In this document: positions 1 to 8,441 of the stretch, piece after piece
Position numbering within the stretch: the stretch's first letter is position 1
Layout: each line of letters opens with the position of its first letter
Source: Pseudomonas fluorescens
Lineage (GTDB): Bacteria; Pseudomonadota; Gammaproteobacteria; Pseudomonadales; Pseudomonadaceae
Direction: 5' to 3'
NCBI RefSeq assembly: GCF_002837185.1
Contig: NZ_KZ477995.1
Span: forward strand, 115,954-179,953
Length of the DNA stretch: 64,000 nucleotides
Translations under genes and position numbers: made by a program
Notes under the pieces: model-generated
What the model saw: only the letters and a program-made list of their open reading frames with translations
Told to the model about the DNA's origin: nothing
The model's database searches: none

Positions 1-139
1 GGCCACCCATAAGCTTACAACCCGCAACACATCGGGAACCGAAGGGCGGACCTCATGTCGACCCATGCGCCGGGAGCACGGTTTATACTCCCGCCGCTCG
101 GCTTCCCAGCTAGCCATCTTATTGATTCAGGGTAGATTC

Positions 140-964
140 ATGCGTAACGATGCTAAAGACGATTTCGACAACGTTCCCAGCCTGCGGGCAGACCCGGGGG
201 ACGATGATGATTTCGTGCCGACTGCCGCCACTTCGGTGCGCTCGCGCACCACGCCCGTGGTCCAGGTTAAAAGGGCCAGTACCGGCCCGTTGTGGGCGAT
301 GGTCGGCGCGTTGCTGATCGCCTTTGCCGGCCTTGCCTGGTGGAGCTTCCAGCAGATTTCCCTGATGGGCCAGCAATTGGTCGCCACCCAGGAAAGCTTT
401 GCGCGTATCAGCGAAGAAGCGGCGGGGCGCCTGCAGGATATTTCCGGCAAGGTCGTGGCCAGCGAGGCCAATGTGAACAACGGCAGCGAAGCCCTGAAAG
501 TGCAGATCAAGCAGCTGGAAACCCAGTTGCTTGAGCAGGGCAAGCAACAAGTGGGCGTAGCCGGCCAGGCCACCGAGCTGGACCAGCGTCTGGCACAGAT
601 GAGCGCCAGCACCACCGAACTGACGAATGCGAATGCCAGCTTACAGGGCCAGGTCCAGGCCCTGACCGATGCCGTCGCCACGCTCAAGGCGGCACAGGGC
701 GAGATCAAGGACCTGGCCACTGATGTGGCGGCCTTGAAGAAACAAGGCAATCCGACTGCCGCCATCGCCCGACTCGAGCAGGACCTGCTGGTGCTCAAGA
801 GTGCGCAGGAAAACCAGCCCGCCACCACGGATGCGCCGACCAATAAGGAGTTCGACGTATTCCGCATCCAGACCACGCGCAATATCACGACGTTGCAGAG
901 CCAGGTGCAGAATCTGAACCAGCGCCTCAATGCGCCGGCGACGGCTACACCGCTGGGTCAATGA
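140..964 (+). CDS. Single-pass membrane coiled-coil protein of unknown function
   Basis: I do not recognise a characterised family. The 274-residue product has an acidic N-terminal tail of about 50 residues, a short basic stretch, one strong membrane segment near residues 52-72 (PLWAMVGALLIAFAGLAWW), then about 190 residues rich in Q, A, L, E and K with heptad character, which suggests a periplasmic coiled coil. The ATG at 140 is preferred because the acidic tail begins there; an upstream in-frame ATG at 65 would add 25 low-complexity residues. The gene is separated from the sugar cluster downstream by a REPIN and a promoter module, so it is probably a separate transcription unit. A structural or envelope role is only inference. 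Confidence 0.7.
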   Translation: MRNDAKDDFDNVPSLRADPGDDDDFVPTAATSVRSRTTPVVQVKRASTGPLWAMVGALLIAFAGLAWWSFQQISLMGQQLVATQESFARISEEAAGRLQDISGKVVASEANVNNGSEALKVQIKQLETQLLEQGKQQVGVAGQATELDQRLAQMSASTTELTNANASLQGQVQALTDAVATLKAAQGEIKDLATDVAALKKQGNPTAAIARLEQDLLVLKSAQENQPATTDAPTNKEFDVFRIQTTRNITTLQSQVQNLNQRLNAPATATPLGQ

Positions 965-992
965 TCTGAGCTATGGGCTGTGAACGAGATCC

Positions 993-1087
993 AAATGTGG
1001 GAGGGGGCTTGCCCCCGAAAGCGGTAAGTCAGTCAATATTGTGGTGACTGAAACACCGCAATCGGGGGCAAGCCCCCTCCCACATTT
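993..1087. repeat. REPIN (inverted pair of REP sequences)
   Basis: Two REP sequences with core GTGGGAGGGGGCTTGCCCCC face each other around a spacer of about 45 bases containing CAGTCA...TGACTG. The element can fold into one long hairpin. It lies between the membrane coiled-coil gene and the sugar promoter, where it may also stop or protect transcripts. Such elements are mobilised by a REP-associated transposase (RAYT), which is not in this window. Confidence 0.9.
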
Positions 1088-1128
1088 GAACCTGTATCAG
1101 TCAGGGAAATCGCGGTTGCTCGCAGCTT

Positions 1129-1198
1129 TGTCACCGCCCGGTGACATTTCTTGTCCCCTTCGTTACTTGCCACTCCCACGCCCTTGTTTAGACTCCGG
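1129..1198 (+). promoter_or_regulatory. Sugar promoter module, copy A (operator TGTCACC-N4-GGTGACA)
   Basis: The perfect 7+7 palindrome TGTCACC GCCC GGTGACA occupies 1129-1146. It is followed at fixed distance by GTTACTTGC and by TGTTTAGACTCCG at 1185-1197, which looks like a -10 region. The same arrangement with identical spacing occurs before gtsA at 2473-2542. Shared placement before two sugar genes suggests one regulator; the glucose response regulator GltR is the obvious candidate, by inference only. Confidence 0.65.
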
Positions 1199-1211
1199 TC
1201 ACCCCACAAAA

Positions 1212-1219
1212 AACAACAA
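1212..1219 (+). promoter_or_regulatory. Crc/Hfq catabolite-repression (CA) motif before the AGE isomerase
   Basis: AACAACAA fits the AANAANAA motif bound by Hfq with Crc on mRNAs under carbon catabolite repression in Pseudomonas. It lies 9 bases before the ATG at 1229 and overlaps the ribosome binding region, so binding would block translation. Confidence 0.55.
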
Positions 1220-1228
1220 GGGCCCCCC

Positions 1229-2488
1229 ATGACCACGCAACCGCTGCCTGCCAGCAGCTGGCTGAACGCACCTGCCCATTACGCCTGGCTCGCGGCCGAA
1301 GGCCAGCGCCTTTTGACCTTTGCCAAGGCTTCGCGCTTGCCGGACGGCTTCGGCAATCTGGATGACAAGGGCCAATTGCCGGCCGACGCGCGCGCCGAAA
1401 CCATGAACACCGCCCGCATGACTCACAGCTTCGCCATGGCCCACGCCATGGGTTTGCCTGGCTACGCTGATTGGGTGGCGCACGGTGTGGCGGCCCTGAG
1501 CGGCCCGTTGCACGATAGCGAACACGGTGGCTGGTTCGCCGCGCCTGATGCCCTTGATGGCAATACCGGCAAGGCCGCTTACCTGCATGCCTTCGTGGCC
1601 CTGGCCGCGAGCTCTGCCGTGGTGGCTGGTGTACCCGGCGCGCAAAGCCTGTTGAACGATGCGGTGCATATCATCGACCAGTTCTTCTGGAGTGAGGAGG
1701 AGGGCGCGATGCTCGAATCCTTCGCCCGGGACTGGAGCGGCGTCGAAGCCTATCGCGGTGCCAACAGCAACATGCACGCCACCGAAGCGTTCCTCGCCCT
1801 CGCCGATGTCACGGGCGACACACGCTGGCTGGATCGCGCATTGCGTATCGTCGAACGTGTCATCCATGCCCACGCCGCGGGTAACCGCTTCATGGTGATC
1901 GAGCACTTCGACGCCCAGTGGAATCCGTTGCTCGGTTACAACGAAGACAACCCGGCCGACGGTTTCCGTCCCTATGGCATCACCCCCGGCCATGGCTTCG
2001 AATGGGCACGGCTGGTACTGCACCTGGAAGCGGCGCGCGAGCAGGCCGGGTTGGTCACACCGGACTGGTTGGTGACCGATGCCCAAGGGCTGTTTGCCAG
2101 TGCCTGTGACTATGCCTGGGCCGTGGATGGCGCGCCGGGCATTGTCTACACCCTGGACTGGAACCAGCGCCCGGTTGTCCGCGAACGCCTGCACTGGACC
2201 CATGCCGAAGCTAGCGCCGCTGCCCAGGCGCTGCTCAAGCGCACCGGCCAGTTGCATTACGAAACCTGGTATCGGCGGTTCTGGGAGTTCTGCGAAACCC
2301 ACTTCATCGACCGACGCCACGGCAGTTGGCACCACGAACTCAGCCCGCATAACCAACCCAGCAACAGGATCTGGGGTGGCAAGCCGGACCTGTACCATGC
2401 GTGGCAAGCCGTGTTGCTGCCTGCGTTACCCTTGGCACCCAGCCTGGCCAGCGCATTGGGCAGCGGACGTTATGTCACCAGCTGGTGA
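1229..2488 (+). CDS. AGE-family sugar epimerase/isomerase (mannose isomerase-like)
   Basis: The 419-residue protein belongs to the N-acylglucosamine 2-epimerase / YihS / mannose isomerase superfamily, which has an (alpha/alpha)6 barrel. Family-type motifs are visible: RMTHSFAMAH near the N-terminus, NSNMHATEAFLAL in the middle, PGHGFEWARL, and the C-terminal RRHGSWHHEL with catalytic histidines. Members interconvert mannose and fructose or epimerise acylated glucosamines; position directly before the glucose ABC transporter favours a simple hexose substrate such as mannose. The ATG at 1229 matches the usual family start; an in-frame upstream ATG at 1151 lies inside the promoter module. The last codons and stop overlap the operator of the gtsA promoter (2473-2490). 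Confidence 0.85.
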   Translation: MTTQPLPASSWLNAPAHYAWLAAEGQRLLTFAKASRLPDGFGNLDDKGQLPADARAETMNTARMTHSFAMAHAMGLPGYADWVAHGVAALSGPLHDSEHGGWFAAPDALDGNTGKAAYLHAFVALAASSAVVAGVPGAQSLLNDAVHIIDQFFWSEEEGAMLESFARDWSGVEAYRGANSNMHATEAFLALADVTGDTRWLDRALRIVERVIHAHAAGNRFMVIEHFDAQWNPLLGYNEDNPADGFRPYGITPGHGFEWARLVLHLEAAREQAGLVTPDWLVTDAQGLFASACDYAWAVDGAPGIVYTLDWNQRPVVRERLHWTHAEASAAAQALLKRTGQLHYETWYRRFWEFCETHFIDRRHGSWHHELSPHNQPSNRIWGGKPDLYHAWQAVLLPALPLAPSLASALGSGRYVTSW

Positions 2489-2542
2489 CATTTGTGCGTC
2501 CCTTTGTTACCTGCGTCGGGAAAATCCCTGTTTAAACTCCGT
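2473..2542 (+). promoter_or_regulatory. Sugar promoter module, copy B, before gtsA (overlaps upstream stop codon)
   Basis: The palindrome TGTCACC AGCT GGTGACA lies at 2473-2490 and encodes the last residues and the TGA stop of the AGE gene. GTTACCTGC and TGTTTAAACTCCG (2529-2541) follow at exactly the same spacing as in copy A at 1129-1198. The intervening bases differ more than the shared blocks, so this looks like conserved regulatory architecture, not a recent duplication. Confidence 0.65.
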
Positions 2543-2570
2543 GCAGCGCAAGCTCTAGACTTGCATGCAT

Positions 2571-2578
2571 AACAACAA
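2571..2578 (+). promoter_or_regulatory. Crc/Hfq CA motif before gtsA
   Basis: AACAACAA is followed by GAAAAGG, the ribosome binding site of gtsA. It matches the AANAANAA Hfq/Crc target pattern and is placed to repress translation of the glucose-binding protein when preferred carbon sources are present. Confidence 0.6.
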
Positions 2579-2592
2579 GAAAAGGTACTCAG

Positions 2593-3879
2593 ATGAACGC
2601 GATTAATCGCCTCGCCGTTGCTATTTCCATTGCCTCGTTGTTTCCCCTCAGTGCATTTGCCGCCGACTCCAAAGGTACGGTTGAAGTGGTGCATTGGTGG
2701 ACCTCGGGCGGTGAAAAAGCGGCTGTGGATGTGCTGAAGGCCCAAGTTGAGAAAGACGGCTTCACCTGGAAAGACGGTGCGGTCGCAGGTGGCGGTGGCG
2801 CCACTGCCATGACCGTACTGAAAAGCCGCGCGGTTGCCGGCAATCCGCCAGGTGTTGCCCAGATCAAAGGCCCCGACATCCAGGAATGGGCGTCCACCGG
2901 CCTGCTCGACACCGACGTGCTCAAAGACGTCGCCAAAGAAGAAAAATGGGACTCCCTGCTCGACAAGAAAGTCTCCGACACCGTGAAGTACGACGGTGAC
3001 TACGTTGCCGTTCCGGTCAACATCCACCGCGTGAACTGGCTGTGGATCAACCCGGAAGTCTTCAAGAAAGCCGGCATCACCAAGAACCCGACCACCCTCG
3101 AAGAATTCTATGCCGCCGGCGACAAGCTGAAAGCGGCGGGTTTCATCGCGCTCGCTCACGGCGGCCAGCCTTGGCAGGACAGCACCGTGTTCGAAGCGGT
3201 GGTGCTTTCGGTGATGGGGGCCGATGGCTACAAGAAAGCCCTGGTCGACCTGGATAACGCTGCGCTGACCGGCCCGGAAATGGTCAAGTCGCTGACTGAG
3301 CTGAAAAAGGTCGCGACCTATATGGACGTTGACGGCAAAGGTCAGGACTGGAACCTGGAGGCCGGTAAAGTCATCAACGGCAAGGCCGGCATGCAGATCA
3401 TGGGTGACTGGGCCAAGTCCGAATGGACCGCCGCCAAGAAAGTCGCTGGCAAGGACTACGAATGCGTAGCCTTCCCGGGCACCGACAAGGCCTTCACCTA
3501 CAACATCGACTCCCTGGCGGTGTTCAAGCAGAAAGACAAAGGCACCGCTGCCGGTCAGCAGGACATTGCCAAGGTCGTGCTGGGTGAAAACTTCCAGAAA
3601 GTCTTCAGCATCAACAAGGGCTCGATCCCGGTTCGTACCGACATGCTCAATGAAATGGACAAGCTCGGCTTCGACTCCTGCGCCCAGACCGCCGCCAAGG
3701 ACTTCCTGGCCGACGCCAAGACCGGTGGCCTGCAGCCAAGCATGGCGCACAACATGGCCACCACCCTGGCGGTGCAAGGTGCGTTCTTTGACGTGGTGAC
3801 CAACTACATCAACGACCCGAAAGCCGACCCGGCCGACACCGCCAAGAAGTTGGGCGCTGCGATCAAATCGGCCAAATAA
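2593..3879 (+). CDS. gtsA: Glucose/mannose ABC transporter, periplasmic binding protein
   Basis: This 428-residue sugar-binding protein (family 1 extracellular solute-binding, MalE-like) captures glucose in the periplasm and passes it to the GtsBC membrane pair. A signal peptide ends at SAFA near residue 23. The mature N-terminus has the family pattern [20 protein letters not shown], and tryptophan-rich segments such as [13 protein letters not shown] and GDWAKSEW are typical of the sugar site. It starts the gtsABCD-oprB cluster. The preceding operator and CA motif suggest both transcriptional sugar control and Crc control. A heptamer repeat array starts at its stop codon. Confidence 0.95.
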   Translation: MNAINRLAVAISIASLFPLSAFAADSKGTVEVVHWWTSGGEKAAVDVLKAQVEKDGFTWKDGAVAGGGGATAMTVLKSRAVAGNPPGVAQIKGPDIQEWASTGLLDTDVLKDVAKEEKWDSLLDKKVSDTVKYDGDYVAVPVNIHRVNWLWINPEVFKKAGITKNPTTLEEFYAAGDKLKAAGFIALAHGGQPWQDSTVFEAVVLSVMGADGYKKALVDLDNAALTGPEMVKSLTELKKVATYMDVDGKGQDWNLEAGKVINGKAGMQIMGDWAKSEWTAAKKVAGKDYECVAFPGTDKAFTYNIDSLAVFKQKDKGTAAGQQDIAKVVLGENFQKVFSINKGSIPVRTDMLNEMDKLGFDSCAQTAAKDFLADAKTGGLQPSMAHNMATTLAVQGAFFDVVTNYINDPKADPADTAKKLGAAIKSAK

Positions 3880-3972
3880 GCTGCAAGCTACAAGCTGCAA
3901 GCTGCAAGCTACAAGCTACAAGCTACAAGCTGCAAGCGGGCGCGGTTGTCTTGACGCTTGCAGCTTGCAGCT
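3878..3972 (+). repeat. Heptamer tandem array AAGCT(G/A)C with an inverted arm
   Basis: Eight consecutive copies of AAGCTGC or AAGCTAC run from 3878, inside the gtsA stop codon, to 3933, followed by a partial copy. After a short spacer the complementary sequence GCTTGCAGCTTGCAGC appears at 3956-3971. The transcript can fold into a stable hairpin with several alternative registers. In an operon this position suits an mRNA stabiliser or partial terminator that gives more GtsA than GtsBCD. Confidence 0.85.
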
Positions 3973-3999
3973 GCCCTCAGTCTTTTATTGGATTTTCCC

Positions 4000-4908
4000 A
4001 TGAGTTCTGTTGCTGTGTTCAGCAAGGCCTCGCCGTTCGATGCACTGCAGCGCTGGCTCCCCAAACTGGTGCTGGCGCCGAGCATGTTCATCGTGCTGGT
4101 GGGCTTTTACGGCTACATCCTGTGGACGTTCGTGCTGTCGTTCACCACCTCCACGTTCCTGCCCAGCTACAAGTGGGCGGGCCTGGCTCAATACGAACGG
4201 TTGTTCGACAACGACCGTTGGTGGGTGGCGAGCAAGAACCTGGCAATGTTCGGCGGCATGTTCATCGGTATCACCTTGGTGATCGGCGTGACGCTGGCGA
4301 TTTTCCTCGACCAGAAAATCCGCCGCGAAGGTTTCATTCGCACGATCTACCTGTACCCGATGGCGCTCTCGATGATCGTCACCGGTACCGCGTGGAAATG
4401 GCTGCTCAACCCGGGCATGGGCCTGGACAAATTATTGCGCGACTGGGGCTGGGAAGGCTTCCGTCTCGACTGGCTGATCGACCCCGACCGCGTGGTGTAC
4501 TGCCTGGTGATCGCCGCTGTGTGGCAAGCCTCGGGCTTTATCATGGCGATGTTCCTCGCCGGCTTGCGCGGTGTTGATCAATCGATCATCCGCGCCGCAC
4601 AGATCGACGGCGCGAGCCTGCCGCGCATCTACTGGAGCGTGGTGCTGCCAAGCCTGCGCCCGGTGTTCTTCAGTGCGGTGATGATCCTGGCGCACATTGC
4701 GATCAAGAGCTTCGACCTGGTGGCGGCGATGACGGCCGGCGGCCCGGGCTATTCGTCCGACCTGCCCGCAATGTTCATGTACTCGTTCACCTTCAGTCGC
4801 GGCCAGATGGGCATGGGCTCGGCCAGTGCAATCCTGATGCTCGGTGCGATCCTCGCGATCATTGTGCCGTACCTGTATTCCGAGCTGAGGACCAAGCGTA
4901 ATGACTAG
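4000..4908 (+). CDS. gtsB: Glucose ABC transporter permease GtsB
   Basis: This 302-residue inner-membrane permease of the MalF/UgpA type forms the transport channel with GtsC. About six membrane segments are visible. The cytoplasmic EAA loop that docks with the ATPase reads AAQIDGASLPRIYWSVVLPS near residues 198-217. The ATG at 4000 gives the normal N-terminus (MSSVAVFSK); an earlier in-frame start at 3958 lies within the inverted arm of the repeat. It overlaps gtsC by 8 bases, indicating translational coupling. Confidence 0.94.
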   Translation: MSSVAVFSKASPFDALQRWLPKLVLAPSMFIVLVGFYGYILWTFVLSFTTSTFLPSYKWAGLAQYERLFDNDRWWVASKNLAMFGGMFIGITLVIGVTLAIFLDQKIRREGFIRTIYLYPMALSMIVTGTAWKWLLNPGMGLDKLLRDWGWEGFRLDWLIDPDRVVYCLVIAAVWQASGFIMAMFLAGLRGVDQSIIRAAQIDGASLPRIYWSVVLPSLRPVFFSAVMILAHIAIKSFDLVAAMTAGGPGYSSDLPAMFMYSFTFSRGQMGMGSASAILMLGAILAIIVPYLYSELRTKRND

Positions 4909-5746
4909 TCTCGCCGCTAAACCTGCCATCAGCCTGAGTCGTATCGCGATCTACGCGGTGCTGATCCTCGCGGTGCTGCTGTACCTGGTGCCGCTGGTGG
5001 TGATGCTGCTCACCAGTTTCAAAACCCCGGAAGACATCAGCACCGGCAACCTGCTGAGCTGGCCGACCGTGGTCAGCGGCATCGGCTGGGTCAAGGCCTG
5101 GGACACCGTGGACGGCTACTTCTGGAACTCGATCAAGATCACCGTGCCGGCTGTACTGATCTCCACGGCCATCGGCGCGTTGAACGGCTACGTGCTGTCG
5201 TTCTGGCGCTTCCGTGGTTCGCAGCTGTTCTTCGGCCTGCTGCTGTTCGGCTGCTTCCTGCCGTTCCAGACGGTGCTGCTGCCGGCCTCGTTTACCCTCG
5301 GCAAGATGGGCCTGGCCAGTACCACCACCGGCCTCGTATTTGTGCATGTGGTCTACGGCCTGGCGTTCACCACACTGTTCTTCCGTAACTACTACGTGAG
5401 CATTCCGGATGCGCTGATCAAGGCGGCCCGCCTGGACGGCGCCGGGTTCTTCACCATCTTCCGTCAGATCATTCTGCCGATGTCGACGCCGATCATCATG
5501 GTCTGCCTGATCTGGCAGTTCACCCAGATCTGGAACGACTTCCTGTTCGGTGTGGTGTTCTCCAGCGGCGACTCCCAGCCCATCACGGTGGCGCTGAACA
5601 ACCTGGTCAACACCAGCACCGGGGCCAAGGAATATAACGTGGATATGGCGGCGGCGATGATCGCCGGCCTGCCGACCCTGCTGGTCTATGTGATCGCAGG
5701 CAAGTATTTCGTGCGCGGCCTCACGGCCGGCGCGGTCAAGGGGTAA
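4901..5746 (+). CDS. gtsC: Glucose ABC transporter permease GtsC
   Basis: The 281-residue MalG-type permease partners GtsB. Six hydrophobic segments are apparent, starting at residues 12-37. The EAA loop reads IKAARLDGAGFFTIFRQIIL near residues 173-192, followed by PMSTPIIM. The gene overlaps the end of gtsB and ends 2 bases before gtsD, so the three genes are clearly one operon. Confidence 0.94.
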   Translation: MTSLAAKPAISLSRIAIYAVLILAVLLYLVPLVVMLLTSFKTPEDISTGNLLSWPTVVSGIGWVKAWDTVDGYFWNSIKITVPAVLISTAIGALNGYVLSFWRFRGSQLFFGLLLFGCFLPFQTVLLPASFTLGKMGLASTTTGLVFVHVVYGLAFTTLFFRNYYVSIPDALIKAARLDGAGFFTIFRQIILPMSTPIIMVCLIWQFTQIWNDFLFGVVFSSGDSQPITVALNNLVNTSTGAKEYNVDMAAAMIAGLPTLLVYVIAGKYFVRGLTAGAVKG

Positions 5747-5748
5747 TC

Positions 5749-6909
5749 ATGGCTACGCTTGAACTTCGCAATGTAAACAAGACCTATGGCGCCGGCCTGC
5801 CCGACACCTTGAAGAACATCGAACTGTCGATCAAGGAAGGCGAGTTCCTGATCCTGGTCGGCCCTTCGGGTTGCGGCAAGTCCACCTTGATGAACTGCAT
5901 CGCCGGCCTTGAGACCATCTCCGGCGGCGCGATCATGATCGGTGATCAGGATGTGAGCGGCATGAGCCCCAAGGACCGTGACATCGCCATGGTGTTCCAG
6001 TCCTACGCGCTGTACCCGACCATGAGCGTGCGCGAGAACATCGAGTTCGGCCTGAAGATTCGCAAGATGCCCCAGGCTGACATCGACGCCGAAGTGGCGC
6101 GCGTGGCCAAGCTGCTGCAGATCGAGCACCTGCTCAACCGCAAGCCTGGCCAGCTGTCCGGCGGCCAGCAACAGCGCGTGGCCATGGGCCGGGCGCTGGC
6201 GCGTCGGCCGAAGATCTACCTGTTCGACGAGCCGCTGTCGAACCTCGACGCCAAGCTGCGCGTCGAGATGCGCACCGAAATGAAGCTGATGCACCAGCGC
6301 CTGAAAACCACCACCGTCTACGTGACCCACGACCAGATCGAAGCGATGACCCTGGGCGACAAAGTGGCGGTGATGAAGGACGGGATCATCCAGCAATTCG
6401 GCACGCCGAAAGAAATTTACAACGACCCTGCCAACCTATTTGTGGCAAGCTTTATCGGTTCACCACCGATGAACTTCGTTCCCATGCGCCTAAAACGCCA
6501 GGACGGTGGTCTGGTGGCAGTGCTCGACAGCGGCCAGGCCCGTTGCGAGTTGGCGCTGGGCATGAACGACGCAGGTCTGGAAGACCGCGATGTGATCCTG
6601 GGCCTGCGGCCGGAGCAGATCGTGCTGGCGGCGGGCGAGGGCAACGGCGCGTCGAGCATTCGTGCCGAAGTCCAGGTGACCGAGCCGACCGGCCCGGACA
6701 CCCTGGTGTTCGTGCAGCTCAACGACACCAAGGTCTGCTGCCGTTTGGCGCCGGACGTGGCACCGCAGGTAGGCGAGACCCTGACCCTGCAATTCGACCC
6801 GGCCAAGGTGTTGCTGTTCGACGCCAAGACCGGTGAGCGATTGGGCACCGCCGCTGCATCGCCGGCACAGGGGCATGCCGGCAACGTAACCCGCTTCAAG
6901 GGCCGTTAA
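5749..6909 (+). CDS. gtsD: Glucose ABC transporter ATPase GtsD
   Basis: This 386-residue MalK/UgpC-type ATPase powers GtsBC. Walker [10 protein letters not shown] lies near residues 38-46, the ABC signature [15 protein letters not shown] near 135-149, Walker [13 protein letters not shown] near 155-166, and the switch histidine is in VTHDQ near 191. The C-terminal third is the OB-fold regulatory domain of sugar importers. No hairpin terminator is visible in the 85-base gap before oprB, so oprB may be partly cotranscribed. Confidence 0.94.
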   Translation: MATLELRNVNKTYGAGLPDTLKNIELSIKEGEFLILVGPSGCGKSTLMNCIAGLETISGGAIMIGDQDVSGMSPKDRDIAMVFQSYALYPTMSVRENIEFGLKIRKMPQADIDAEVARVAKLLQIEHLLNRKPGQLSGGQQQRVAMGRALARRPKIYLFDEPLSNLDAKLRVEMRTEMKLMHQRLKTTTVYVTHDQIEAMTLGDKVAVMKDGIIQQFGTPKEIYNDPANLFVASFIGSPPMNFVPMRLKRQDGGLVAVLDSGQARCELALGMNDAGLEDRDVILGLRPEQIVLAAGEGNGASSIRAEVQVTEPTGPDTLVFVQLNDTKVCCRLAPDVAPQVGETLTLQFDPAKVLLFDAKTGERLGTAAASPAQGHAGNVTRFKGR

Positions 6910-6967
6910 GCAACATAACTGATTGTTTTAATTAAAAAATGTAACCCGCGTTAGATAAAAACAGTTT

Positions 6968-6978
6968 AATAACAATAA
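6968..6978 (+). promoter_or_regulatory. Crc/Hfq CA motif before oprB
   Basis: AATAACAATAA contains two overlapping matches to AANAANAA, 16 bases before the oprB ATG and next to its GAGG ribosome binding element. Porin OprB is a known type of Crc target in pseudomonads. Confidence 0.5.
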
Positions 6979-6994
6979 AGACGAGGATGTAGGG

Positions 6995-8341
6995 ATGAAA
7001 AAGCAACACAACAACACTCGGCTGTTCTGCCAACTGTCAGCAGCAGCAGCCCTTGTATTGTCCGCCAATGCGATGGCGGCCGATGCGTTCAGCGCCGATT
7101 CCAAGTGGATGACCGGCGATTGGGGCGGCGAGCGTACCAAGCTGATCGAGCAAGGTATCGACATCAAGGCCGATTACGTAGGGGAAATGGGCTACAACGC
7201 CCACGGTGGCTACAACGACGACAAGACCGGTCGTTACTCCGACCAGTTCGGTCTGGGCGTGGCACTGGACCTGCAAAAGCTGTGGGGCTGGGATAACACC
7301 CAGGCCAAGATCCAGTTTACCAACCGTAATGGCCAGAACATCTCCAATGACCGTATTGGCGACCCGCGTGCCGGCACCTTGAGCTCGTCGCAGGAAGTGT
7401 ATGGCCGTGGCCACATGGTGCGCCTGACCCAGTTCTGGGTTCAGCACCAGATGTTCGACAACAAACTCGACGTGAAACTCGGCTACTTCGGTGAAGGCGA
7501 AGACTTCAACACCTTCCCGTGCGACTTCCAGAACCTGTCGTTCTGTGGCTCCCAGGTCGGTAACTACGTAAACACCTGGTACAACTGGCCGGTCGCCCAG
7601 GCCGCCATCCGCGTGAAGTACAACATCACGCCTGAGCTGTATGCGCAAATCGGCGCCTATAACCAGAACCCGTCGCAACTGGAGCACGGCAACGGCTTCA
7701 AACTCAGCGGCAGTGGTACCAAAGGCACCGTGATTCCGGTGGAATTGGTCTGGTCGCCGAAGGTCAACAACCTGCCGGGCGAATACCGCGTGGGTTACTA
7801 CAAAAGCGCGGCCGATGCTCCGGATGTACGTGAAGACGTCAACGGCAACGATGCGGTCCTCACTGGCGCAAACTTGCGTACCCGCAGCAGCAAAAAAGGC
7901 TACTGGTTCGTTGCCCAACAGCAACTCACCACCCACAACGGCGACGCTTCGCGCGGCTTGAACATCGCGGCCAACGCGACCTTCCACGACAAGGAAACCA
8001 ACCTGGTCGACAACTACCAGTCGTTGATGCTGGTGTACAAGGGCCCATTCGACGCGCGTCCAAAAGATGACGTCGGCATTGGCGTCGCTCGCCTGCACGT
8101 CAACGATGACGTGAAGAAGAACTCGCAGCTGCTCAATGCCGCCAATGGCATCAGCGACTACGACAATCCGCTGTACACGCCGATTCGCGAGACCGAGTAC
8201 AACGTCGAACTGAACTACGGTTTCCACGTCACCAACTGGCTGACCGTGCGTCCTAACCTGCAATACGTTGTCCAGCCAGGTGGCGTGGACAAAGTCGACA
8301 ACGCGCTGGTAGCGGGCCTGAAGATTCAGTCTACGTTCTAA
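6995..8341 (+). CDS. oprB: Carbohydrate-selective porin OprB
   Basis: The 448-residue outer-membrane porin lets glucose and related sugars into the periplasm, where GtsA binds them. The signal peptide ends at ANAMA near residue 28. The mature start SKWMTGDWGGERTKLIEQGI is characteristic of the OprB family, and the barrel ends with QSTF, giving the terminal phenylalanine recognised by the outer-membrane assembly machinery. Length fits a 16-stranded barrel. A strong terminator follows at 8380-8409. Confidence 0.95.
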   Translation: MKKQHNNTRLFCQLSAAAALVLSANAMAADAFSADSKWMTGDWGGERTKLIEQGIDIKADYVGEMGYNAHGGYNDDKTGRYSDQFGLGVALDLQKLWGWDNTQAKIQFTNRNGQNISNDRIGDPRAGTLSSSQEVYGRGHMVRLTQFWVQHQMFDNKLDVKLGYFGEGEDFNTFPCDFQNLSFCGSQVGNYVNTWYNWPVAQAAIRVKYNITPELYAQIGAYNQNPSQLEHGNGFKLSGSGTKGTVIPVELVWSPKVNNLPGEYRVGYYKSAADAPDVREDVNGNDAVLTGANLRTRSSKKGYWFVAQQQLTTHNGDASRGLNIAANATFHDKETNLVDNYQSLMLVYKGPFDARPKDDVGIGVARLHVNDDVKKNSQLLNAANGISDYDNPLYTPIRETEYNVELNYGFHVTNWLTVRPNLQYVVQPGGVDKVDNALVAGLKIQSTF

Positions 8342-8379
8342 CGCTGTTGCGATAAGCTCCTTCTCTCTGTGCGCATTTT

Positions 8380-8409
8380 GCGGGTAGCCATGGCTATCCG
8401 CTTTTTTTT
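8380..8409 (+). terminator. Intrinsic terminator after oprB
   Basis: The stem GCGGGTAGCC / GGCTATCCGC (one G-U pair, two-base centre) is followed directly by eight T residues. It marks the end of the gts-oprB transcript, so the following mutarotase gene probably depends on readthrough or its own promoter. Confidence 0.85.
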
Positions 8410-8441
8410 GAGTGGCACCGTGATATTCAGGACCTGTGCAC

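Noticed and set aside
993..1087. Inverted repeats as possible CRISPR or transposon ends
   Set aside because: No spacer-repeat periodicity and no transposase nearby; sequence is the known REP class.
3878..3937. Heptamer array as a CRISPR-like array
   Set aside because: Units are 7 bases with no spacers; it is a simple tandem repeat.
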